This document shows positions 17,337 to 28,061 of a stretch of DNA of 64,000 nucleotides, in pieces. The first letter of the stretch is position 1. Each line of letters starts with the position of its first letter. The notes below the pieces were generated by a model. That model saw only the letters and a list, made by a program, of their open reading frames with translations. It was not told the origin of the DNA and made no database searches. A program made the translations under genes and the position numbers. Origin of the DNA: Bog-793 sp963761425. GTDB lineage: Bacteria > Actinomycetota > Acidimicrobiia > Acidimicrobiales > Bog-793. The stretch spans positions 1 to 64,000 of the forward strand of contig CAVXGQ010000003.1 of assembly GCA_963761425.1 (NCBI GenBank), given 5' to 3'.

Positions 17337-17833
17337 CCGGGTTCTTCGAGTTCCGCGAGCCGACCCGGGTCACCGTCGGCGCGATCGGACCGGTCGGCCA
17401 GCGGGTCTTCGTCCTCCAGGCCCGGGAAGGTCCCCGGCTGGTCACCGTGAAGATCGAGAAACAGCACGTGGCGGCCATCTCGCGCCATCTCGGACGACTC
17501 TTCCAGGATCTGGCGGGTCCGGGCGAGATCCCCGAGGAAGAGCTGGAGCTGGAGCCGTTCGAGGAGCCCGATTTCGTCGTCGGGACCCTCGCCGTCGCCT
17601 ACGACTCGAGCGCGGATCGCATCGTGATCTTCACCGAGGAGGCGGTCGCCGAGGAGGAAGAGGGCGATTCGGCCCGGTTCTCCTGCACTCGCGCCCAGGC
17701 CGCGGCGCTGGCGGCCCGGGGGGTCCGTCTCGTCGAGGCGGGACGCCCCGCCTGTCCGCTGTGTGGGTATCCACTCGACCCCAGGGGGCACGTGTGCCCG
17801 CGGACGAACGGCCACCACGCTCCCCTGACCTGA
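17333..17833 (+). CDS. DUF3090 family protein
   Basis: 166 residues. Starts by ATGA overlap with the phosphomutase-like gene. The start FFEFREPTRVTVGAIGPVGQR and the acidic middle (PEEELELEPFEEPDFVVG) identify DUF3090 (quoted in part: RVTVGAIGPVGQRVF). The C-terminus has a zinc-ribbon-like CPLCGYPLDPRGHVCP. The function is unknown; conserved next to the SCO1664 family. Its last 40 bases overlap the next gene. Confidence 0.9.
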   Translation: MTGFFEFREPTRVTVGAIGPVGQRVFVLQAREGPRLVTVKIEKQHVAAISRHLGRLFQDLAGPGEIPEEELELEPFEEPDFVVGTLAVAYDSSADRIVIFTEEAVAEEEEGDSARFSCTRAQAAALAARGVRLVEAGRPACPLCGYPLDPRGHVCPRTNGHHAPLT

Positions 17834-18531
17834 CCGCGCCGGAGTGGGCCGCGCTCCTGCGCGCCGGGTCGATCGAAGTCGTCGGGCGCATGCCGTGGAG
17901 CTCGAACGCCACCTTCCTCGTCACGGTCACCGATGGCCACCACGCGGGGCGGGCGGTCTACAAGCCGGGGGCCGGGGAACGAGGGTTGTGGGACTTTCCC
18001 GACGGGCTCTTCCGTCGGGAGATCGCCGCCTACGAGCTCGATCGGGCCCTCGGGCTCGGGGTCATCCCGACCACGGTGCGGCGCGAGGACGCCCCCTTCG
18101 GGGAGGGCTCCCTGCAGCGCTTCGTCGAAGCCGATTTCTCCGAGCACTACTTCAGCCTGCGCGAGGTCGCCCAACACCGCGAGGCGCTGCGGGTGATCGC
18201 GGGATTCGACCTGCTCGCGAACAACGCCGACCGCAAGGGTGGCCACCTGCTGGTCGACCGCTCCGGTCGCCTGTGGGCGATCGACAACGGGCTGTCGTTC
18301 CACGTCGACGCCAAGCTCCGCACCGTGATGTGGGACTTTGCCGGCGAGGAGCTTCCGGCGTCGATCGTCGCGGGGGCGCGTCTGCTGACCAGGTCAGTCC
18401 CCGAGGATCTGGTGGTGCTGTTGTCGGAAGAAGAGGTCGCGGCGTTGGTCAGTCGGGCCCGGGCGGTCGCCGACGAGCCACGCTTCCCCGGGCCGACGGC
18501 CGAGACCCGGCTTCCCTGGCCGCTTGTGTAG
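17794..18531 (+). CDS. SCO1664 family protein (kinase-like fold)
   Basis: 245 residues. The motifs GRAVYKPGAGERGLWDFP, FDLLANNADRKGGHLL and WAIDNGLSFHVD resemble the lysine, catalytic-loop Asp/Asn and metal-binding Asp of phosphatidylinositol-kinase-like folds, which is how this actinobacterial family has been described. The biological substrate is unknown. The GTG at 17794 lies inside the DUF3090 gene and has GGGGG just upstream; this gives the conserved start (LTAPEWAALLRAGSIEVVGR) a short leader. Third gene of the conserved trio. Confidence 0.88.
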   Translation: MPADERPPRSPDLTAPEWAALLRAGSIEVVGRMPWSSNATFLVTVTDGHHAGRAVYKPGAGERGLWDFPDGLFRREIAAYELDRALGLGVIPTTVRREDAPFGEGSLQRFVEADFSEHYFSLREVAQHREALRVIAGFDLLANNADRKGGHLLVDRSGRLWAIDNGLSFHVDAKLRTVMWDFAGEELPASIVAGARLLTRSVPEDLVVLLSEEEVAALVSRARAVADEPRFPGPTAETRLPWPLV

Positions 18532-18579
18532 GCAAGTGCCGGTACGCCCTCCGGTAGGAGCGAGGATCACCTTGGCGCG

Positions 18580-19005
18580 GTGACGATCTTCGACCCGGAC
18601 CGCGCCACGGCCCAGCGCGGCCCCGGGCGCCGTCGTTCGGTGTTCGTCGCCGGCGCCCGACTGCGTCGGGTGGACGCGCAACGCATCCTCGACGCGGTCG
18701 GGCTGATCGCCGGACGGGCGGCATCCGGTCACGGCTACGAGACGCGCCAGGAGCTCGGCCGGCTGGAGGACCTGGCGCGCACGACCCTGGGGTGGGTCCA
18801 ATCCACGACGGGGCGCGCGAAGACGATCGGAGTGGAAGACGGGTTGGACCTGGCCGCCCAACTGCTGGAGTGTGCCGACGCTCTCGCCGGTGGGGGGTGG
18901 TCGGTCGAGGCCTTCGCGCTCGAAGGGATCGAGGGCCGTCTCCTCGAGGCTCTGCTCGACGCCGGCCCGCTGGCCAGCGGCGTCGCCGGTGAGAACACCC
19001 GGTAA
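18580..19005 (+). CDS. Hypothetical protein
   Basis: 141 residues. No family recognised. The protein starts with a basic stretch and is then predicted helical (RVDAQRILDAVGLIAG, LDLAAQLLECADALAG), with no membrane segment or signal peptide. The GTG at 18580 is the first good start; the ribosome-binding site is weak. It sits between the SCO1664 gene and msrB on the same strand, 9 bases before the latter, so probably in one transcript. Confidence 0.6.
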   Translation: MTIFDPDRATAQRGPGRRRSVFVAGARLRRVDAQRILDAVGLIAGRAASGHGYETRQELGRLEDLARTTLGWVQSTTGRAKTIGVEDGLDLAAQLLECADALAGGGWSVEAFALEGIEGRLLEALLDAGPLASGVAGENTR

Positions 19006-19014
19006 CCTCGGTTC

Positions 19015-19440
19015 ATGACCGACTCGACCGATGACCCGGCCACCGACCGGGAGCGACTCGAGCTTGACGAGGAGGAGTGGCGCCGTCGCCTCGGCTCCGA
19101 GCGCTACCACGTGCTGCGCGAGAAGGGGACCGACCGACCCTTCACCGGCGAATACACCCACCCCGGGCGGAGGGGGGTGTTCCGCTGCGTGGCGTGCGGT
19201 AACGAATTGTTCGCCAGCGACACACAGTTCGACTCGGGCTCCGGGTGGCCGAGCTTCACGGCGCCGGCACGCCCTGACGTCGTCGACAAAGCCCCGGACC
19301 ACAGCCTGGGGGCGGAACGCGTGGAAGTCACCTGCGCCCGCTGCGGAGGTCACCTCGGCCACGTCTTCGACGACGGACCGGCTCCGACTGGGCTGCGCTA
19401 CTGCATCAACTCGAGTGCCCTGGATCTCGACGAGCAATAG
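19015..19440 (+). CDS. msrB: Peptide-methionine (R)-S-oxide reductase
   Basis: 141 residues. Reduces methionine-R-sulfoxide in proteins with thioredoxin. Zinc ligands are in CVACGNELF and CARCGGHLGHVF, the His/Arg pocket in FDSGSGWPSF, and the catalytic Cys in GLRYCINSSAL. The enzyme is thus the Cys form, not a selenoprotein. Follows the hypothetical gene by 9 bases. Confidence 0.96.
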   Translation: MTDSTDDPATDRERLELDEEEWRRRLGSERYHVLREKGTDRPFTGEYTHPGRRGVFRCVACGNELFASDTQFDSGSGWPSFTAPARPDVVDKAPDHSLGAERVEVTCARCGGHLGHVFDDGPAPTGLRYCINSSALDLDEQ

Positions 19441-19560
19441 CGGGCAGAACTGTGCAAGACCGTGCCGACCGCGCGCGGGTTGAAGCCGGGCCTACGGATC
19501 TTCACGCGACTGCAATGCCGTCGCGCTAGGCCCGTCGCCTCGCCCCGTCATGATTGAGCG

Positions 19561-19968
19561 ATGGAGTTTCACCGTGGTTCGACGATGCTTCCGAAGGGCG
19601 CGCGTGTAGCTTCCGCGGTGGACACGAAAGCCCTCAGCGCGCTCGTTGATCTCGGCGATGGCAAAGCGTCTCCCGACCGGTTCGTCGTCATCGAGTCGTG
19701 CCATAGCACGTGGCTTTTCGACACGGCCGACCGGCGCTTTTGCCGGGTCCTGCGGAACAGCTCCTTCCCCGCGGCGGTGGCGACCGAATGGCGGTCCTAC
19801 GACAGGCTGGTCGTCGAGGACCGCACCGACGCCTTCGTCGTCTTCCTTGATCCATCGGGCACGCGGTTGCTCCGCTCGTGGCGTCACACCGCAGATTGCG
19901 ACCACTGCGATCGTGACGTCACGGCGGAGATGTCCCTTCGGGATCTCCGTCGTGTCACGCGCGCCTGA
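19561..19968 (+). CDS. Hypothetical protein
   Basis: 135 residues, or 127 from the Met at 19585. No family recognised. The composition is protein-like, with a beta-rich centre (DRFVVIESCHSTWLFDT, RLVVEDRTDAFVVFLD) and a C-terminal pair of Cys in DCDHCDRDV that could bind metal. No signal peptide. It is followed by a strong terminator-like hairpin, which supports it being a transcribed gene. Confidence 0.55.
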   Translation: MEFHRGSTMLPKGARVASAVDTKALSALVDLGDGKASPDRFVVIESCHSTWLFDTADRRFCRVLRNSSFPAAVATEWRSYDRLVVEDRTDAFVVFLDPSGTRLLRSWRHTADCDHCDRDVTAEMSLRDLRRVTRA

Positions 19969-20002
19969 GCGGCACATCCCGCCGAAGCGAGCCGCCGCGC
20001 GC

Positions 20003-20039
20003 CTTCCTCGGCGCCCCCGACGAGGGGGCGCCGAGGAAG
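20003..20039 (+). terminator. 16-bp perfect hairpin (terminator-like)
   Basis: The arms 20003-20018 and 20024-20039 are perfectly complementary around a GACGA loop, about 35 bases after the preceding stop codon. No long T-run follows (CTTCT only). It separates the preceding gene from bpa. Confidence 0.65.
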
Positions 20040-20096
20040 CTTCTCCGTAACCTGGACGATCCCGCCGCGAGCCGCGCGTCGTGAGAAGATCGCGAC

Positions 20097-20609
20097 ATGG
20101 CCGATACCGCATCCACACCAAACGTTCCGTTGATCGTCGTCACCTCGGGTTCGGACCCGAACGCCCCGGCGGGGTCGGGGGGATCGGGGTCCTCGGAGCT
20201 GCCGACCAGCGAGGCGGTGGAGCGGCCAGCCAAGGTGATGCGGATCGGCTCGATGATCAAGCAGCTCCTCGACGAGGTGGAGAAAGCCCCGCTCGACGCG
20301 GCGAGCCGCAGCCGGATGAAGGAGATCTACGAACGCTCGGTCCGGGAGCTCTCCGATGGGCTCTCCCCGGAGCTCGTCGCCGAGCTCGACCGGTTGGCCC
20401 TGCCCTTCGGCTCGGACGAGCCGAGCGATTCCGAGCTGCGGATCGCCCAGGCCCAGCTGGTCGGGTGGCTGGAGGGCCTGTTCCACGGGATCCAGGCGGC
20501 CCTGTTCGCGCAGCAGCTCGCCGCCCAGAGCCAGCTCGAGGAGATGCGCCGCCGGAGCCTCCCGGTGGCGGCGACCGACACCCAGGAGCGCCCTGGCCCG
20601 TACCTGTGA
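20097..20609 (+). CDS. bpa: Bacterial proteasome activator Bpa (DUF2587)
   Basis: 170 residues. A ring-forming, ATP-independent activator of the actinobacterial 20S proteasome (established for Mycobacterium Bpa). The disordered Gly/Ser N-terminus is followed by the helical domain (KVMRIGSMIKQLLDEVEKA, shown as MIKQLLDEVEKAPLD; ELRIAQAQLVGWLEGLFHG). The C-terminus ends GPYL; in mycobacterial Bpa it ends GQYL, the tail that docks into the proteasome alpha ring. The Gln to Pro difference is notable but the Tyr-Leu end is kept. The presence of Bpa implies a proteasome elsewhere in the genome. Confidence 0.92.
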   Translation: MADTASTPNVPLIVVTSGSDPNAPAGSGGSGSSELPTSEAVERPAKVMRIGSMIKQLLDEVEKAPLDAASRSRMKEIYERSVRELSDGLSPELVAELDRLALPFGSDEPSDSELRIAQAQLVGWLEGLFHGIQAALFAQQLAAQSQLEEMRRRSLPVAATDTQERPGPYL

Positions 20610-20731
20610 GGCGAGGCGGCCCGCGCCGCCATAGGGCGGGCGCGCTATTGTCCGCGAAGACTGAATGACATCCCTGTAGTTCATCCACAGATGGTGGATG
20701 ACAGGTGTGGACAACCTTTGGAGGCACGGCC

Positions 20732-23700
20732 ATGGCCAGGTCGGGAGACCGCCAGTCCTTCGCCCACCTCCACCAGCACACCGAGTACTCGATGCTCGAC
20801 GGGGCGGCGCGCATCGACGACCTCGTCGACGCCGCGGTCGCCGACGGCCAGCCGGCGTTGGCGATCACCGACCACGGGAACATGTACGGCGTCCTGGAGT
20901 TCTACCGGTCCTGTCACGAGCGCGGGATCTCGCCGATCATCGGCCTGGAGGCCTACATGGCGCGCCACTCTCGCCACGAGCGCCCGGTGCGCCGGGGTCG
21001 CGTCGACGACACTGGCGGAGATGCCGAGCGGGGCGAGAAGCTCTACTACCACCTGACGGTGCTGGCCGAGACGAGCGCCGGATACCGCAACTTGATGAAG
21101 CTCTCCTCCGAGGCCTACCTCGAGGGCTACTACTACAAGCCGCGGGTCGACTGGGAGCTGCTCGAGCGCCATCACACCGGATTGATCGCGACCACCGGCT
21201 GCCTCGGCGGGGTCGTCGCCCAGGCGGTGCTGGCCGGCGAAACCGACGAGGCGCGCGAGCTCGCCGGGCGCCTGCAGGAGATCTTCGGGCCCCTCAACCT
21301 CTTCGTCGAGCTGCAGGACCACGGGCTCGACGCGCAGCGTCGGATCAATCCGACGCTCGTCGAGATTGCCCGGGCGATCGGGGCGCCCCTGCTCGCCACC
21401 AACGACGGCCACTACTGCCGGCGGGGGGACGCCATCGCGCACGACGCCCTGCTTTGCGTGCAGACCGGCGCCACCATCGACGATCCCAAACGGTTCAAGT
21501 TCGAAGGCGCCGAGCACTACCTGAAGACCGCCGACGAGATGAGGGCGATCTTCCGCGAGCTCCCCGAGGCGTGCGACAACACGCTCCTGGTCGCCGGGCG
21601 AGCCCACGTCGAGATCGAGCTCGACCGGCCGACGCTCCCGGAGTTCCCGGTTCCCGAGGAGTTCGTCGTCGGCTCCTACGAAGAATCCGCCACCGCCTAT
21701 CTGAAAGATCTCACCGTGCGCGGCGCGGTCGAGCGTTACGGCTCCGACCTTCCCGAGGAGGTGAGTTCCCGGCTGGATTACGAGCTCGGCGTGATCGGGA
21801 AGATGGGGTTCTCGGCCTACTTCCTCGTGGTGTGGGACCTCATCCGCCACGCCCGTTCGTCGGGCATCCGGGTCGGACCGGGTCGGGGCTCGGCCGCCGG
21901 CTGCTTGGTGGCCTACTGCCTGCGGATCGTCGACATCGATCCGATCCGTTACGGGCTGGTCTTCGAGAGGTTCTTGAACCCCGGGCGCAAGCAGATGCCG
22001 GACATCGACATGGACTTCGACGAGCGCTACCGGTCCGAGATGATCCGCTACGCCTCGGAGCGTTACGGCTGGGACCACGTGGCGCAGATCGTCACCTTCT
22101 CCACCATCAAGGCCCGGGCCGCGGTGCGCGACGCCGCGCGCGTCCTCGGGCTGCCCTACGCGGTGGGCGACCGGGTGGCGAAGGCGATGCCCCCGCTCGT
22201 CATGGGACGCGACACGCCGATGCGGTTCTGCTTCGAAGAGGTGGAGGGCCACGAGGACGCCTACGTGGCGGCGACGAGCCTCCGCGAGATGTACGAGGCC
22301 GACCCGGACGCCAAGACGGTGATCGACGTGGCGCGCGGCCTCGAGGGTCTGCGCCGCCAGGACGGCATCCACGCCGCGGCGGTCGTGATCTCCAAAGAGC
22401 CGCTCACCGAGTACATGCCGATCCAGCGCAAGCCGGAGCCGGGGATGGACCCCTCTGACGCACCGATCGTCACCCAGTACGAGATGCACGGGGTGGAGGC
22501 GCTCGGACTGCTGAAGATGGACATCCTCGGGCTGCGGAACCTCTCGGTGATCGAGACCGCTCTCGACCTCGTCGAGGAGGCCACCGGGTCCCGCCCCGAC
22601 ATCGACCGGGTGGCCCTCGATGACGAGGCGACCTACGCCATGCTGCGGCGCGGCGACTCGATCGGCGTCTTCCAGCTCGAAGGCTCGGCGATGCGGACGA
22701 CCCTGCGCGCGCTGGCCCCGACGTGTTTCGACGACGTCGCCGCCCTGGTGGCCCTGTACCGGCCGGGGCCGATGGCCGGGGGGATGCACCGCGACTACCC
22801 GGAGCTGAAGAACGGTCGGATGCCGCCCCGGTACCTCCATCCGGAGATGGCAGAGGTCCTCAGCGACACCTACGGGCTCATGCTCTACCAGGAGTCCGTG
22901 ATGCGGGTCGCCGAGCGCTTCGCCGGCTACACGCTGGAGGAGGCGGACAACCTTCGCAAGGCCTGCGGCAAGAAGGACCGCCAGCTCATCGCGGCCGAAC
23001 GCGAGAAGTTCATCGCCGGCTGTGTCGACCGCGGCTACGGCGAGGAGCTCGGCACCCGGCTTTTCGACATCATCGAGCCTTTCGCCAACTACGCCTTCAA
23101 CAAGTCCCACGCCTACGGCTACGGGCTCGTCGCCTACCAGACCGCCTGGCTGAAGGCGAACCATCCCGTCGAGTACCTGGCTGCCTTGCTCTCCTCGGTG
23201 AAAGACGACAAGGACCACACCGCGATCTACCTCGGCGAGTGCCGGGCTCTGGGCATCGAAGTCCGGGTGCCGGACATCAACGAGTCGAGCTCGAACTTCA
23301 CGCCGCGGCGCGACGTCACGGCCACCGGCGGCCCGGGGGTGATCGTTTTCGGTCTCTCCGCGGTGCGCAACGTCGGCGAGGGGGTGGTGGCGCAGATCGT
23401 CGCCGAGCGCGACAAGAACGGCCCGTTCGCCGACTTCCACGACTTCTGCTGCCGGGTCGACCCGTTCGTCCTCAACAAGCGATCCATCGAGTCGCTCATC
23501 AAGGCCGGCGCCTTCGACTCCCTCGGTCACCCGCGCAAAGGGCTCTGCCTCGTCTTCGAAGAAGTCATCGACCAGGTGCTCGCCCGCCGGCGGGAGGAGG
23601 AGCTCGGCATCTCGACGCTGTTTTCGGTGTTGTCGGACTCGCCGGCGGCGGACACGGGCGGGCTCGAACAGGCGCGTCGCGCCATCCCCGACGTCGAGTT

Positions 23701-24340
23701 CGACAAGACCGAACGACTCGCCTTCGAAAAGGAGATGCTCGGGCTCTATGTGAGCGACCACCCGCTTCAGGGATTCGAAGCCGCGTTGAGGCTGCGCACT
23801 GACGCGACGGTGCGCGAACTGCTCGACCAGGCGACCTCGCCGGAGGCCTTCGCCGATCTCGGCGGCTCGTCGGTCGTCGTCGGAGGCGTCGTGACCTCCC
23901 TCAACCGCCGGTACACGCGGCGGGGGGAGCTGATGGCGACCTTCGTCCTCGAGGACCTCGAGTCAGCGATCGAGGTCTTCGTCTTCCCCAAGACGATGGC
24001 GGAGCACGGGATGCGGTTGGAGGACGACGCCATCGTCTGCGTGCGGGGACGGATCGATCTACGGGACGAGATGCCGAAGCTCATCGCCATGGAGATCACC
24101 CGCCCCGAGCTCGCGCGCTCGGACGAGGCCATCGAGCTCTGCGTGCCCCTCTCGTCGGTCTCGGGAGCAATCGTCAACCGGCTGAAAGAGCTCGTCGTCG
24201 AGCACCCCGGTCCGGTGCCGGTGCACATCCGTCTCGGCTCGAAGGTTCTCCGACTGCCCGCCCAGTTCAACGTCGACCCCCGCGGTGGCCTCGTCGGGGC
24301 GCTCAAGGAGTTGCTCGGCGCCAACGCCGTCACGGCCTAG
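20732..24340 (+). CDS. dnaE: DNA polymerase III alpha subunit (DnaE1-type)
   Basis: 1202 residues, the replicative polymerase. The N-terminal PHP domain keeps its metal ligands (HLHQHTEYS at 12-20, ITDHGNMYG), typical of actinobacterial DnaE1 that proofreads with the PHP exonuclease. The palm catalytic aspartates are in PDIDMDFDERY (about 423-433), preceded by GPGRGSAAG. Later parts include NKSHAYGYGLVAYQTAWLK, shown in part as FNKSHAYGYG, then the beta-binding and OB-fold regions (VVVGGVVTSLNRRYTRRG). The ATG at 20732 follows TTGGAGG. It stands alone on the + strand. Confidence 0.97.
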   Translation: MARSGDRQSFAHLHQHTEYSMLDGAARIDDLVDAAVADGQPALAITDHGNMYGVLEFYRSCHERGISPIIGLEAYMARHSRHERPVRRGRVDDTGGDAERGEKLYYHLTVLAETSAGYRNLMKLSSEAYLEGYYYKPRVDWELLERHHTGLIATTGCLGGVVAQAVLAGETDEARELAGRLQEIFGPLNLFVELQDHGLDAQRRINPTLVEIARAIGAPLLATNDGHYCRRGDAIAHDALLCVQTGATIDDPKRFKFEGAEHYLKTADEMRAIFRELPEACDNTLLVAGRAHVEIELDRPTLPEFPVPEEFVVGSYEESATAYLKDLTVRGAVERYGSDLPEEVSSRLDYELGVIGKMGFSAYFLVVWDLIRHARSSGIRVGPGRGSAAGCLVAYCLRIVDIDPIRYGLVFERFLNPGRKQMPDIDMDFDERYRSEMIRYASERYGWDHVAQIVTFSTIKARAAVRDAARVLGLPYAVGDRVAKAMPPLVMGRDTPMRFCFEEVEGHEDAYVAATSLREMYEADPDAKTVIDVARGLEGLRRQDGIHAAAVVISKEPLTEYMPIQRKPEPGMDPSDAPIVTQYEMHGVEALGLLKMDILGLRNLSVIETALDLVEEATGSRPDIDRVALDDEATYAMLRRGDSIGVFQLEGSAMRTTLRALAPTCFDDVAALVALYRPGPMAGGMHRDYPELKNGRMPPRYLHPEMAEVLSDTYGLMLYQESVMRVAERFAGYTLEEADNLRKACGKKDRQLIAAEREKFIAGCVDRGYGEELGTRLFDIIEPFANYAFNKSHAYGYGLVAYQTAWLKANHPVEYLAALLSSVKDDKDHTAIYLGECRALGIEVRVPDINESSSNFTPRRDVTATGGPGVIVFGLSAVRNVGEGVVAQIVAERDKNGPFADFHDFCCRVDPFVLNKRSIESLIKAGAFDSLGHPRKGLCLVFEEVIDQVLARRREEELGISTLFSVLSDSPAADTGGLEQARRAIPDVEFDKTERLAFEKEMLGLYVSDHPLQGFEAALRLRTDATVRELLDQATSPEAFADLGGSSVVVGGVVTSLNRRYTRRGELMATFVLEDLESAIEVFVFPKTMAEHGMRLEDDAIVCVRGRIDLRDEMPKLIAMEITRPELARSDEAIELCVPLSSVSGAIVNRLKELVVEHPGPVPVHIRLGSKVLRLPAQFNVDPRGGLVGALKELLGANAVTA

Positions 24341-24609
24341 ATAGCGGCAGTTGGCCGACGCCACCTCGCGGCGACCCGGGTGGTCCGCGTGCCATCGCAC
24401 GAGGCTCGCCCCGATACGGCGGACCCGACTTCAGCAGAGCGTCATGCGATGCCCCCCGTGGCGAGCCCTCCTGTCGTTCCCGTAGACTGGCGGTATTCGC
24501 ATCGAGGTTCGCAGATCTTCCGCCTGTTCGTCAGGGAAACGACGTCGGACTACAAGGGTGAGTCGGTCTGCGGCAGGACAGTAGAGCAGCGAGAGGTTTA
24601 CGACACGAG

Positions 24610-25278
24610 ATGGACGTGGCGACAAAAGACTGCACGGCGCTGACGGACGCGGAGCTCGGTGAACTCGCGGACCTGTGCGCGGAGAACGGGAACGGCTACT
24701 CGGTCGGGTTTCTCTCCAAGCAGCACGAGGAGTGGGTGCTCGTCACCCACGCCCGCGAGCAGAACAAGCTGCGCGGCTTCGCCTTCTCGACCCTCGAACG
24801 AATCGGCGGTACGCCGAGCCTGCTGGTCGGCGTGGCCTCCTTCACCCGCACCAAGGCTGCCGAGCCAGCGCTGAAGTCGATCATGCACGACCTGTTCCGC
24901 CGGGCGGTGCTCGCCTTTCCCGACGAGGACGTGCTTGTCGGCACCCGGATGGCGAACGCGGCCTCGTTCCGCAGTTACGGCGGACTCGCCGACATCGTGC
25001 CGCGTCCGGGGCACAAGCCCTCGGGCGAAGAGCGCGCCTGGGGCCGTCGGCTCGCCAAGCGGTTCGGCGTCGACGGGCAACTCGACGACCGGGTCTTTGT
25101 GGTGAAGGGGGACGCGAACCCTTCGGGAATGCTCGACTACGCGCCGCGCAAGGCGCCGACGCTCGCCGCCAAACTGGCCGAGTTGTTCGCGCCGCTCGAC
25201 GGTTCACGCCGGGACACCCTCGTCGCCTTCGGCTGGGCGATGGCGGAGGACCTCGCCGCCGGGTCCCTCCCAAAGTAA
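24610..25278 (+). CDS. Hypothetical protein (possible GNAT-like fold)
   Basis: 222 residues. No family recognised with certainty. The first 135 residues (LRGFAFSTLERIGGTPSLL, DVLVGTRMANAASFRSYGG) loosely resemble the strand pattern and late NAASFRSYGG-type segment of GNAT acetyltransferases, but no acetyl-CoA loop is clear. No signal or membrane segment. The ATG at 24610 has only a weak upstream site (GAGAGG, about 13 bases away). It converges with the leftward gene at 25204, overlapping its 3' end by 75 bases. Confidence 0.6.
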   Translation: MDVATKDCTALTDAELGELADLCAENGNGYSVGFLSKQHEEWVLVTHAREQNKLRGFAFSTLERIGGTPSLLVGVASFTRTKAAEPALKSIMHDLFRRAVLAFPDEDVLVGTRMANAASFRSYGGLADIVPRPGHKPSGEERAWGRRLAKRFGVDGQLDDRVFVVKGDANPSGMLDYAPRKAPTLAAKLAELFAPLDGSRRDTLVAFGWAMAEDLAAGSLPK

Positions 25279-26051
25279 CTTCCGCAGCCGCCGGACCCAG
25301 CGTCGCGGAACCCGGCGGGGCAGCAGGGAGAGGACGACCTTCCGGGCGTGCCCCTGGTGCACCGCCGCGAGCCCGCAGATGAGGTAGCTGGGACGGAAAC
25401 CGAGCATCTCGACCAGCTCGCCGCGCCGCAAGGGGTGCTCGGCCGCGAAGGCCGCCCGCCGGGCGATCGGGTCGGTGACCAGCACCGTCTGGGTGATCCC
25501 GGACCACGAGATGGTCGCGGTGACCTCACCGTCGGCCCGCACCGAGAGCTCGAGCTGACGCGGCGACGTCTCGATGACCACGACCGACTGGGAGGTCCCG
25601 TCGAGGTCGGCGTAGGCGATCGACGGGCCCCAGGTCGACAGCAGCGAGGCGCCCCTGCGTTGAGGCGAGGCGAGCTGGCGCAAGAGCCGGCGGGCCGGAC
25701 GACGCCGGGCCCGGCCGAGCAGGGTCGGCGGGCCCAGCGCCACGATGGCCTCGGGTCGGGCGGGGTCTGGGGGCTCCTCGTCGTCGGCGAGCGTCACCGC
25801 GACGATGTCCAACCGTCCGGCGAGACGCGAGGTGCCGTTCGGGGTCCGAGCCCGCCGGAAGCTGCCGGCGCTCTCGGCCCGTGAGCGCAACAGCGTGCCC
25901 GAGGCGAGGTCGACGCCGACCCACTCTTCGGGTCCGGGCGACAGGACGAGGCAGGTGAGCTCGGCACCCGGCCCGGCGAGCGGTCGGGTACCGGCGTGCA
26001 ACCGACGGGGGAACCGGACACGCCGGTGGGAGGGGGTCGCGGCGGTCGTCG

Positions 26052-26055
<4 letters not shown>
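25204..26055 (-). CDS. Hypothetical protein at the end of the menE-yyaL operon
   Basis: 283 residues. No family recognised. Arg-rich beginning, then beta-rich segments (GAELTCLVLSPGPEEWVGVD, quoted in part; SVVVIETSPRQLELSV). Its ATG at 26055 overlaps the stop codon of the YyaL-like gene by 4 bases, so it is probably translated as part of the same operon. The last 75 bases overlap the convergent gene at 24610-25278; one of the two 3' ends might be over-extended. Confidence 0.6.

Positions 26056-28057
<2,002 letters not shown>

Positions 28058-28061
<4 letters not shown>

Noticed and set aside
20681..23761. A 1026-codon open frame antisense to dnaE
   Set aside because: It mirrors the dnaE codons; composition is Val/Arg/His/Asp-rich without any motif. 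dnaE is beyond doubt.
24341..24609. A small gene from 24380 in the gap after dnaE
   Set aside because: The frame overlaps the next gene start, lacks a ribosome-binding site and has no protein-like pattern.
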